Positions 44,002 to 51,856 of a DNA stretch of 59,265 bases are shown piece by piece. Source of the stretch: an uncultured Cryomorphaceae bacterium (GTDB taxonomy: Bacteria; Bacteroidota; Bacteroidia; Flavobacteriales; Schleiferiaceae). Position numbers and translations under genes: made by a program. The first letter of the stretch is position 1; every line of letters begins with the position of its first letter. The DNA is taken from assembly GCA_913049845.1 (NCBI GenBank), contig CAJWZE010000005.1:1-59265 (forward strand), written 5' to 3'. The notes under the pieces are model-generated. The model did no database searches, was not told the DNA's origin, and saw nothing but the letters and a program-made list of their open reading frames with translations.

Positions 44002-45031
44002 GTAAACATTCCTCGAGCAAATCTGTACCGTACATAAAGTGCTCTACAAGTACCTTAGCTAGGTAAGGTGCCATAAGCACAGCACGTGACCCCATACCGC
44101 CAAAAACCCAGGTGTGCGGAAGCCTGTGGGGTCCAACCATAGGCCTACGGTCCTTCGTGGCTGGACGAATACCACTTAAGTGATCCATCGTATCAGATGA
44201 ACCGTTCCATACTTTGCTAACGTGCTGTTCAAGTTCTTCTCGCTTTTCAGTGCTTGGACCATCATTAAAGCCTTCCCAAGCATAAGTAGCCCCTACAGTA
44301 ACTTCAGCATTCCCTTCACTAAGCATAAAATGCTTTTGATGAATACATTCATTTTCCATAGGTGCATCTAATTTCACGCGTAAAATCTCGCCCTTCACAG
44401 GCGCAAATCCCTCCTGTTGTAAAACCGTTTCACCCAAAGCCATTTGTGCTCCTTGACAGCTTATCACGGCGTGCGCACGTAGGTCACTGTAATCTAAACC
44501 TTCAGCATCTCGAACAACGGTATCCCATTCAAAGTGTTCGCTACGAAAGCTGTTTTCCTTGCGCAGCGCCTCACGAACAGCTTCGATGAAAGCTAGCACA
44601 TTCAAACGCCCTGTTCCTTTCATTCGACCACTTTCAAACTTCCCTACAATACCGTCGGGGAGAGGAGAAATACAATCTTTTAAGTAGGGAGAAAAAGCAG
44701 GTGAATCGCATAGTTCCATCCAAGTATTCTGCTCTTCAGCGTTGTGGAACACACGGCGGATAGATATGGGGTCAAAGAACTTCACTGAAGTCCAAACTTC
44801 CATATCAGGATATACGGCATGCAGTTCGGCCATCATTTCATCGGCTTTCCAAACCTTCTTCATGCGTTTGAGGACAATAGGATTCCAAAGGCCTGATGCA
44901 GCTGTTGAGCATTTGTTCTCCTTCGGCAAGTCATATACTACTACACTGGCGCCATATTTCATGAGCGTGTAACCAAGCACACACCCGGAAATGCCTCCGC
45001 CGACGATAATATAGTCTACATGTTTTTGCAT
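43985..45031 (-). CDS. FAD-dependent amine/amino-acid oxidoreductase (DAO family)
   Basis: 348 residues. FAD-binding Rossmann motif GGGISGCVLGY (about 12-22) and C-terminal GGMGSRAVLMAPYLA for flavin; the DAO fold is readable throughout (SGIRPATKDRRPMVGP). These enzymes oxidise glycine, sarcosine or D-amino acids, or deliver electrons from other amines; the substrate is not clear. The ATG sits two bases beyond the T-run of the terminator that ends the gldKLMN block, so it has practically no room for a separate promoter or leader; expression must rely on read-through. Confidence 0.83.
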   Translation of the reverse strand: MQKHVDYIIVGGGISGCVLGYTLMKYGASVVVYDLPKENKCSTAASGLWNPIVLKRMKKVWKADEMMAELHAVYPDMEVWTSVKFFDPISIRRVFHNAEEQNTWMELCDSPAFSPYLKDCISPLPDGIVGKFESGRMKGTGRLNVLAFIEAVREALRKENSFRSEHFEWDTVVRDAEGLDYSDLRAHAVISCQGAQMALGETVLQQEGFAPVKGEILRVKLDAPMENECIHQKHFMLSEGNAEVTVGATYAWEGFNDGPSTEKREELEQHVSKVWNGSSDTMDHLSGIRPATKDRRPMVGPHRLPHTWVFGGMGSRAVLMAPYLAKVLVEHFMYGTDLLEECLPKRFY

Positions 45032-45032
45032 A

Positions 45033-45069
45033 AAAAACTCCTGCTATTAAAGGTAACAGGAGTTCTTCA
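45033..45069 (-). terminator. Intrinsic terminator after gldN, abutting the next start codon
   Basis: Minus strand: GAACTCCTGTTA / TAGCAGGAGTTTTTT, about 11-bp stem with one mismatch and an inner CCTTTAA loop. The T-run ends one base before the ATG of the FAD oxidoreductase. Confidence 0.75.
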
Positions 45070-45087
45070 ATATTGTTAGCTCAAAGA

Positions 45088-45933
45088 CTAGTATGTCCAC
45101 ATATCATGCTCTTTGTTGCGCAAATCTTCTTTGATTGCGGCAGCTTCGAGCAACTGAGACATCGCACTGTTTCTCTTGTAATCTTCAATCGTTCTATCGT
45201 AAACGTTGTCTTGTTTGGTAACAACTGAGTTGAACTTTCTAAAGTGCATAATTTGATCGAATGTCAAACGCTGGTTGTTGTTCTTCTCGTTGTAAGCAAC
45301 AGATGTAGCCATAGCATAGCGCGCATCAGGGAACCAAATCCAGAATGGATTATAGGTTAACGAAGTATTACGTGGATCACGAACTTCTGGCGCAATACCA
45401 ATAATTCTGTTTTTCAACTCACCGCGTTGCTTGTCAAAGTACCAGTCACTCTTGAGGTGGTATGCAACGACATTGTTGGCCTTAATCGTGATAGTATCGA
45501 TAGCCAAAGGTGGACCAAATGGATCATCTGGATCAGGAATAGTATCGTAAGATTCAATTTTTTGACGAACCTCGTCTACGGTAAGTGGCAATTCGAACTT
45601 ATCGTCAAGGAAAATCTCAGTAATGGTATTTTCTGTAGTAATGCCGTCAACCAATACATCCCACAATGCTTTACGATCTGGCATAGGCTTGATGGGGTAG
45701 TAAAGTGAAAGATTGATTTTTTCTCTTAAATCGATACGTTCCCAGTGACGCTCAGACCACAACATGTCGTCTTGACGCAGGAACGGGTAAGGAACTACAC
45801 GATTATTTCTGTAGTGCTTGTTTGCTTCAGGAACAATACCGTCGTCTGATGGGTCTAAAATTTGAGCTTCAGCAGTACTGAATGACAATGCTACAGTGAA
45901 AGCTGCAAATACAAAGGTTCTTAATTTTAACAT
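45088..45933 (-). CDS. gldN: Type IX secretion/gliding protein GldN (PorN)
   Basis: 281-residue periplasmic protein with signal peptide (to about residue 23, AEA-QI). Known to associate with GldK at the outer membrane, forming the ring of the type IX secretion system. Family features: YPFLRQDDMLWSERHWERIDLREKINLSL-type N-terminal block, then SDWYFDKQRGELKNRIIGIAP and YNPFWIWFPDAR. One base separates it from gldM; order gldK-L-M-N is the conserved one. Confidence 0.95.
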   Translation of the reverse strand: MLKLRTFVFAAFTVALSFSTAEAQILDPSDDGIVPEANKHYRNNRVVPYPFLRQDDMLWSERHWERIDLREKINLSLYYPIKPMPDRKALWDVLVDGITTENTITEIFLDDKFELPLTVDEVRQKIESYDTIPDPDDPFGPPLAIDTITIKANNVVAYHLKSDWYFDKQRGELKNRIIGIAPEVRDPRNTSLTYNPFWIWFPDARYAMATSVAYNEKNNNQRLTFDQIMHFRKFNSVVTKQDNVYDRTIEDYKRNSAMSQLLEAAAIKEDLRNKEHDMWTY

Positions 45934-45934
45934 C

Positions 45935-47458
45935 TTAGTTCAAGTCAATAGTAATCGGCGCAACTCTTGGCTTGATGCCTTTACCAGTTTTCGCACGAAT
46001 ATTTCTAATAATTACTGGTGTACCTGGTTTCGCTTTATCCAAAGCAGCGCGTGCGTTGGGATTTAACGTATTTCCTTTACAATCGATAGGAGCGAAGGGA
46101 GGAACAATGATTTGGAAGCTTGTTACTTTCAAAGGAAGTTCAAAGTCAAAATTATTGAACTTCGCTTCAACTTTAGCTTTCTTTATTAGGTTCGCAGACA
46201 TTAGACCTTCTGTTTTACCGAAGATAGATCCGGCAGCATCAGGAAGATTCTTCACACGAAAAAGCTTACTTCCCATATTCTTGGTCTTATCGCCTTCTCG
46301 AACACTAACAGAAATTTTTAGCTCACCACCTTTATTACGGGTCACATCAGCCATGTATCCGTTACCTGACTTCTTGACGCCTGTACCCGATACAATTAAG
46401 TTAGACGGATCAACACCAGGAACAGAAATTTCCAAAGGGTTATCTACACCGCGGTAGAGAACATTCATCTTGGTTGGAGAAATAACCACACTAGGAGGTG
46501 CAACATTAAATGTGCCTTCCACAGGGAAAACTTTCTCTTCACCGTTCTGAACCAGTTTGATTTCACCGTTCCATACAGTCTCACCCACACGATTCGCCGG
46601 GAAACGAACTTTAGCGACACCGCCAACGATATCTTCTGCGCTCAACTCTTGGCCGTTGATGGTAACTGTTGGGTTTTGTGTATCGTCAAAGGCTGCCAAG
46701 AAAACGTCGGCTTCGTACTCATCACCTTTAGTAACAAATGTGCTCTTAGGCATTACTACGGTTCTTACGCCGGTAAACTTTAAATCTGAAGCGGTAATGT
46801 TCTTTTGCAGGTAGTCAATAACATTTGCCTCAGAAGTACGAACGTCACTTTGCATTTTCGTCAAGAACGTTAATACAGAGATGAGCGGGAAGTGCTCAAA
46901 TTTGTGTTGTTCCCAACTGATGGTAGTTCCGTCGTGCTTGTAATCGCTTAAATCAAATGTTTCTTCAATAGAGTTCATCAAAAGCTCGTTGCCTTCTGCC
47001 TCTGTCTTCATGAATTCGCGGTAATCAGCAAGCGCTGCTTTAAGCTTGGCTCCATTACCCTGGTTAAGGAAATAGTTCGGTGAAGATTCCAAGTCGTCCA
47101 TTTTCTGGGGCTTGTTCGGATCCCCGCTTTCTTCATCTGCACCTCCTGAAGCTTCAATTACACCTCTCTTGAGGTCTTCAATCTGCTGGTAAAGTGTTGC
47201 TGAACGAGATTTTACGTCATTTGCTTTATCTCTCCACGGTCCAGCTTTCACTGGGTTTTCAGCAGCAGCTGCTTCAAATGCCGTGTAGATACTAGAATTT
47301 TGTTTTTCTACTGTTTCAATAGATGCCTCTTGGCTAACCATTACTTCGTAGAATGCGTCCATTACTTCTTTGCTCACGTTAAGAGCGAGAAGCGCAGTCA
47401 ACACGAGATACATCATGTTGATCATTTTCTGACGCGGTGTTAATTTTCCTCCTGCCAT
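45935..47458 (-). CDS. gldM: Type IX secretion/gliding motor protein GldM (PorM)
   Basis: 507 residues. A single N-terminal membrane helix (about 14-30, MMYLVLTALLALNVS) follows MAGGKLTPRQKM, including the conserved Arg9 that interacts with GldL. The large periplasmic part has the four-domain D1-D4 layout that spans the periplasm to GldKN and transmits rotary motion. Length and C-terminal AFINLN-like ending (PITIDLN) are normal. It is cotranslated between gldL and gldN. Confidence 0.96.
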   Translation of the reverse strand: MAGGKLTPRQKMINMMYLVLTALLALNVSKEVMDAFYEVMVSQEASIETVEKQNSSIYTAFEAAAAENPVKAGPWRDKANDVKSRSATLYQQIEDLKRGVIEASGGADEESGDPNKPQKMDDLESSPNYFLNQGNGAKLKAALADYREFMKTEAEGNELLMNSIEETFDLSDYKHDGTTISWEQHKFEHFPLISVLTFLTKMQSDVRTSEANVIDYLQKNITASDLKFTGVRTVVMPKSTFVTKGDEYEADVFLAAFDDTQNPTVTINGQELSAEDIVGGVAKVRFPANRVGETVWNGEIKLVQNGEEKVFPVEGTFNVAPPSVVISPTKMNVLYRGVDNPLEISVPGVDPSNLIVSGTGVKKSGNGYMADVTRNKGGELKISVSVREGDKTKNMGSKLFRVKNLPDAAGSIFGKTEGLMSANLIKKAKVEAKFNNFDFELPLKVTSFQIIVPPFAPIDCKGNTLNPNARAALDKAKPGTPVIIRNIRAKTGKGIKPRVAPITIDLN

Positions 47459-47506
47459 TTGTCTAGGATTTTACGGTTAAAGTAAGTTAAATTGAATCGG
47501 GTAAGA

Positions 47507-48142
47507 TTACTTGCCCATTGCAGTTAACATACCGCCGTAAACGCTATTTAATGATTCTAAGTTACCTTTCAATGAAGCCAACTCAGAAGCAAGATCAGTA
47601 GCATTGCCAGAAGCAGCAGCCAATTTTTCCATAACGTCGTTTTGACGCTCTACCTGAGCTGTAGTATTTTCAAGTTGAACAGAGTAAAGTGCATTCAAGC
47701 TTTCCATGTGCGTTGCCGCTGTGCTCAATTGCTCTGAATAGGCAGCAGTTGCACCTGCAGCATCAACGGCACCACTTAGGCTACCCGCAGTTTCACTTAA
47801 AGAACGCATACCTTCTCCTAATCTCTCGATAAGAGCAGCATCTACGCCACCATTTTCCAAAGCATTATCTAGTTGCTCTGTAACTGAAAGTGCACGATCG
47901 CCGTCTGCTGAAGCTAGTTCGGGGTAAACCAATGTCCAGTCGTAATCAGCTGCTGGTTTCTCGAATGCAGAGAACATAAAGATTACAGCCTCTGTAGTCA
48001 AACCTACAACAAGCATGATGTTCGCTCCTTGCCAGTGCATGATCTTAAACATCGCACCAGTAATTACTACTGCTGCACCAATACCATAGAGCTTCGCCAT
48101 AAAGTTTTTGAAGCGCTTTCCGTTTACATCAATTAAAGCCAT
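47507..48142 (-). CDS. gldL: Type IX secretion/gliding motor protein GldL (PorL)
   Basis: 211-residue inner-membrane protein that with GldM forms the proton-driven rotary motor. Two helices at about 14-32 and 42-60; the key acidic residue of helix 2 is Glu51 (VVGLTTEAVIFMF). The cytoplasmic C-terminal region (about 80-205) is a long helical/coiled-coil domain rich in Ala, Glu and Ser. The start (MALIDVNGKRFKNF) agrees with the family. Confidence 0.95.
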   Translation of the reverse strand: MALIDVNGKRFKNFMAKLYGIGAAVVITGAMFKIMHWQGANIMLVVGLTTEAVIFMFSAFEKPAADYDWTLVYPELASADGDRALSVTEQLDNALENGGVDAALIERLGEGMRSLSETAGSLSGAVDAAGATAAYSEQLSTAATHMESLNALYSVQLENTTAQVERQNDVMEKLAAASGNATDLASELASLKGNLESLNSVYGGMLTAMGK

Positions 48143-48181
48143 AATCTTAAAGTTAAGTTTGTTATTAGGGTTATGTTGTTA

Positions 48182-49597
48182 TTAAAAGTCTTTAAGGTCT
48201 CTACCTAAGAAACTTTGTACTGTTCTGAATCCAATGTAGCTTTTTGCCGTGTCTTGGTATTCGTAATCACGAGCACCCAGCTGAAGGAAGTAAGCTACGT
48301 CCTTCCATGATCCACCACGAATCACCTTGCGCTTCATAGTTTCATTTTCGTCTTCGTACGCATTGTACTGGAATTCAGTGGCGACATCGCTGCCGAAGGC
48401 GTAAGACTGTACATCAAACGCTGTGGATGTCCACTCACTTACGTTACCTGACATACAGTAAAGGTTATATCCGTTTGGAGAGTACGCTGTTGTTTTCACT
48501 GGGTAGAAACCACCGTCGGCAGTCAAATTACCGCGTCGCGGTTTGAAGTTAGCGAGGTAACAACCTGCACTATTCGTAGCGTAAGGACCACCCCAAGGGT
48601 ATGTAGTTAATTCTTCACCACCGCGAGCAGCGTATTCCCACTCCGCTTCTGTAGGTAGACGAAAGTCGTGCTCGATAAGTTCACCTGAACGCTTCAAATA
48701 GTCACGACGGTATTTGCCTCTCCAGTTCGCAAAGGCACGAGCCTGTCTCCAGCTTACCCCTACTACTGGATATTCATCGTACGCTGGGTGCCAGAAGTAC
48801 TTGTCGTGCATTGGCTCATTAAACGAATACGTGAAATCATGAATCCATACAAGTGTGTCCGGATATACATTAATAGTTTCTTTCTCAAAAAATGATGCAC
48901 GGTTACTTTCAGCTTTGTTGTCTTCAATAAAATCGCGGTAGCTGAACAATTCGCCATCTCCATTCTCATCCTTGTAGTCAAATTCTACACGGTTCAACTT
49001 TGACGAAGCCTTCTGCTTGTTAATCCAGTAATAGGTATAGTTCAACTGACGAGTATCCATGTGACGGTAACCCAACCACTGCTCTTCAGGTGCGAGGTAC
49101 ATAGTTTCCACAACTTCAGTGTATTCAGTCGAGGGGTAACGATTTTTGTCCCATTCTAAATACGGGTCCCAATCCAAACGACGCATCATACTATCGGGGT
49201 AGTTCAATGCTACATATTCCTGGAAATAGGTTGGATCCTCCATCTCACCAAGATCAATGTATTCGAAATCTTCAACAAGACCTTCAGCCAGACGAGTTCT
49301 TGCGATAGAATCGCGCACCCAGCTCACAAACTGACGATACTCATTATTAGTGATTTCCGTTTGATCCATGTAGAATGCAGGAATACTCACTGTTTTCGCA
49401 GGAGCGGTATATGCATACGGCACATCCTCATCGTGATTACCCATGGTAAAGCTACCTTGTGGAATATATACCATGCCGTAAGGCTCGCTAGGATACCATG
49501 TTTGACGGTCTTGAACGCCGACTAATTCGCCATGATCGTTACTTCCACAAGAAGCCAAAATGGCAACTGATACAAGTCCAAATAGGAGCTTTTTCAT
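48182..49597 (-). CDS. gldK: Type IX secretion/gliding lipoprotein GldK (PorK)
   Basis: 471 residues from ATG 49597 (MKKLLFGLVSVAILASCGSN; lipobox LASC, Cys17); the in-frame ATG at 49627 would place ten polar residues before the signal. Formylglycine-generating-enzyme/sulfatase-modifying fold (IPQGSFTMGNHDEDVPY, RLPTEAEWEYAARGG, YCMSGNVSEWTST, VIRGGSWKD), which in GldK is structural and not catalytic. It forms the outer-membrane ring with GldN. It is preceded by the porP/sprF-like gene 48 bases away. Confidence 0.95.
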   Translation of the reverse strand: MKKLLFGLVSVAILASCGSNDHGELVGVQDRQTWYPSEPYGMVYIPQGSFTMGNHDEDVPYAYTAPAKTVSIPAFYMDQTEITNNEYRQFVSWVRDSIARTRLAEGLVEDFEYIDLGEMEDPTYFQEYVALNYPDSMMRRLDWDPYLEWDKNRYPSTEYTEVVETMYLAPEEQWLGYRHMDTRQLNYTYYWINKQKASSKLNRVEFDYKDENGDGELFSYRDFIEDNKAESNRASFFEKETINVYPDTLVWIHDFTYSFNEPMHDKYFWHPAYDEYPVVGVSWRQARAFANWRGKYRRDYLKRSGELIEHDFRLPTEAEWEYAARGGEELTTYPWGGPYATNSAGCYLANFKPRRGNLTADGGFYPVKTTAYSPNGYNLYCMSGNVSEWTSTAFDVQSYAFGSDVATEFQYNAYEDENETMKRKVIRGGSWKDVAYFLQLGARDYEYQDTAKSYIGFRTVQSFLGRDLKDF

Positions 49598-49645
49598 AAC
49601 TGTATTTGCTTTCAACTGTGTTCTCATTTTTAGTAAGGGACTATA

Positions 49646-50590
49646 TTACAAAAATATAGGGTTCCTGTAGCTCCCTTTTTCTTTGGGTGGTATTTCAATG
49701 GTAAAGCAGTAACTCATCATGATTTCATGCGAACCGCTGCTTGATGTTCTCAAACTAGAAGTTGTTAAGTCATACGAGTAAGTTGCTCTAAGATCTTTTG
49801 TGATTTGGTAACCCGCCATTATCGATAAAGCATCGTATACACGATAGGTAACGCCGCCCCAGAATTGATTATTATAAGTTGCCGCTGCATTTAGGTCGAG
49901 CTGTGTTGTAACTAAATCCGTTTTGATCATCATCGCCGGCTGTAATATGAAACCGTTTTGTAAGTCGATATCATATCCACCCATCAGATAGTAATGTCTT
50001 TGGCCTCTAATCTGTGCCATCTGCGAACCTATTGCACTTTGAAGAATATCCTTTGTTTCAATCAATCGAGTACTGCTTAACCCAGCGTACCAATTGGAGT
50101 TGGTGTAATACGCACCAAAGCTCAAATCTGTAGCCATAGACGTATTATTAGGATTGTTTAAAACGAGCGATGGGTCATTCATAGTCTGAGGAGGTGCCCA
50201 AGTACCGCTCGTCATCGCTTTATTTCTGAAGTCAACACGCAAACCCAAACCTAGTGAACCACCGGCAAGAGACATTTGGTACCCATAGCCAATACCCGCA
50301 GTAACGTCTTGGAAGAAACCAATCATATCATTGGTGAAATTCAATGACAAACCACCACCAATTAAATCTAGCGGCACGTTGACATTGAAGTTTTGAGTTG
50401 TAGGTGCGTTATCAAATCCAACCCACTGCGAACGGTGTGCGGCCGATAGACAAATTGCATCTCCGGAACCAATGACTCCAGGATTGTAGAATATCTTATT
50501 GTTCGCGAACTGCGTAAACTGCACATCTTGCTGTGCCCAAAGGGCTGATGAACAGAGGATTACAAACAAGGCAAAGCGGGTTTTTCTCAT
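49646..50590 (-). CDS. PorP/SprF-family type IX secretion outer-membrane protein
   Basis: 314 residues. Signal peptide (to about residue 19, WAQ) and an outer-membrane barrel with the family start QDVQFTQFANNKIFYNPGV and later NPNNTSMATDLSFGAYY, LMGGYDIDLQNGFILQPAMM and QITKDLRATYSYDL. PorP/SprF proteins serve specific type IX cargo or the core machine; position directly upstream of gldK marks this one as the core-linked member. The symbol could be porP or sprF, so none is given. Upstream at about 50626 a TATCTTTA box may be its promoter. Confidence 0.9.
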   Translation of the reverse strand: MRKTRFALFVILCSSALWAQQDVQFTQFANNKIFYNPGVIGSGDAICLSAAHRSQWVGFDNAPTTQNFNVNVPLDLIGGGLSLNFTNDMIGFFQDVTAGIGYGYQMSLAGGSLGLGLRVDFRNKAMTSGTWAPPQTMNDPSLVLNNPNNTSMATDLSFGAYYTNSNWYAGLSSTRLIETKDILQSAIGSQMAQIRGQRHYYLMGGYDIDLQNGFILQPAMMIKTDLVTTQLDLNAAATYNNQFWGGVTYRVYDALSIMAGYQITKDLRATYSYDLTTSSLRTSSSGSHEIMMSYCFTIEIPPKEKGSYRNPIFL

Positions 50591-50670
50591 GTATTAAAAC
50601 GCTAACGTCTTTTGATCGTCGCTAAAGATAGAAAAATTCCCGAGCGAATAACACTTTTTTCCTAGAGTTA

Positions 50671-51822
50671 TCAGGCTTTCTGCTGTGCTTTCCACCAACG
50701 TTTTGGGATTTTACCCTCCATCGCTTCGAGATAATCATCGTGACTACAAGGTACTAAGGCAAATCGATCCGATTGAAACTCACCTTTTGGAATCTCTATC
50801 CACCACCTACCGCTATTGGGACTTTTATAGAAATCAAGAATATCCTCATCATCGATAATTACGCTGTATTTCTCGTAATTCGCCTTTGAGCTTATTGGGA
50901 AATCACCGAAACGTAGGGAAACACCTTCGAAGAAATACCACAGGGCGTGCGCACACAGATGTGCACTCTGGCCGCGCTGATCGAAGCGCGGATTGTACTC
51001 AAAGAAACCGAGCTGGCTTAGAGTATCGCTCATCCCGGCATAACGAAGCATTGCGCAAAATTCATTTCCTGAAAACCCGTGTGGCGATGTGTAAAAAGTG
51101 CCAGGGTTGTAGCTCTGTCGTACGGCATTAATATCGACGCTTACGAGATCTGCTTCACGGAGAAGGGGTTCGGTATTGGGGATGCTGGCTTGTGCTTCGC
51201 CCAATCGCACTGCTTCAAAGAACAGATTCTCAATGAGTGCAATTTCATCAGGGCTATTGAAATACGTTTGGTAGCCGATATTGGTGAAGTTGTACAGGTT
51301 ATGTGGTTCCTGCAAAACAAGATGACTTACATAGCTTTGGTTGTCAAGATCGCGTCCTTCACTGCCGACGTCTAATCGTGAGTCAATGGCCACTACATTG
51401 ACCATTTTCTCGAGTTTGTCGTAAGCGCGATAATTCCCGTAGGTTAGGTCTTGTGATCCTCCAATGGTGATGGTGATTATACCCTTACGAAGCATCTTCT
51501 CACAAAAGTCTTGGAGTAGTAAGATGGTATCAACGTGGCGCTCTCCGCGATAAATATTACCCACGTCGGCAATCTTGTAATTCCAATTGCCTTGGTGCAA
51601 TTGATACAGAAACGGTCGTATGTGGTCAGCGGCAGTTTCACATCCGGTATTGCGGTATGCACGACGGTCTTCTTGAACACCCACAATGACGATTTTCACG
51701 CCATCCAAAGAGGGTAGACCATCGATTTCTGTGTGTCGTTCAATCTTTTGACCCAACTGGCCTGATTCTAAAACCGGTAGTTTGGAGAGAACACTTTCAG
51801 GTACAGGACTTAAATATTCCAC
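50671..51822 (-). CDS. Arginase/formimidoylglutamase-fold protein with altered metal site
   Basis: 383 residues, GTG start at 51822 (no ATG fits). The ureohydrolase fold is clear: GGSQD at 121-125 where arginases have GGDHS, DSRLD at 147-151 where they have DAHxD, and SVDIN at 228-232 where they have SxDxD. Thus three of the six manganese ligands are replaced (His to Gln124, His to Arg149, Asp to Asn232) and three Asp remain. Hence it is probably not a normal formimidoylglutamase or agmatinase, although it would be so annotated by homology. No other histidine-catabolism gene is nearby. It lies between topA (34 bases upstream) and the type IX genes; a structural or regulatory role is possible. 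Confidence 0.85.
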   Translation of the reverse strand: MEYLSPVPESVLSKLPVLESGQLGQKIERHTEIDGLPSLDGVKIVIVGVQEDRRAYRNTGCETAADHIRPFLYQLHQGNWNYKIADVGNIYRGERHVDTILLLQDFCEKMLRKGIITITIGGSQDLTYGNYRAYDKLEKMVNVVAIDSRLDVGSEGRDLDNQSYVSHLVLQEPHNLYNFTNIGYQTYFNSPDEIALIENLFFEAVRLGEAQASIPNTEPLLREADLVSVDINAVRQSYNPGTFYTSPHGFSGNEFCAMLRYAGMSDTLSQLGFFEYNPRFDQRGQSAHLCAHALWYFFEGVSLRFGDFPISSKANYEKYSVIIDDEDILDFYKSPNSGRWWIEIPKGEFQSDRFALVPCSHDDYLEAMEGKIPKRWWKAQQKA

Positions 51823-51856
51823 GCTACATCTTTTTTAACGTGGTCAATTTACCCCT

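Noticed and set aside
45972-46457. 161-codon plus-strand frame
   Set aside because: Antisense to gldM; no start signal or family resemblance.
48182-49597. Sulfatase-modifying enzyme activity for the GldK protein
   Set aside because: Gene order and lipoprotein signal identify GldK, in which the fold is structural; no sulfatase gene is nearby.
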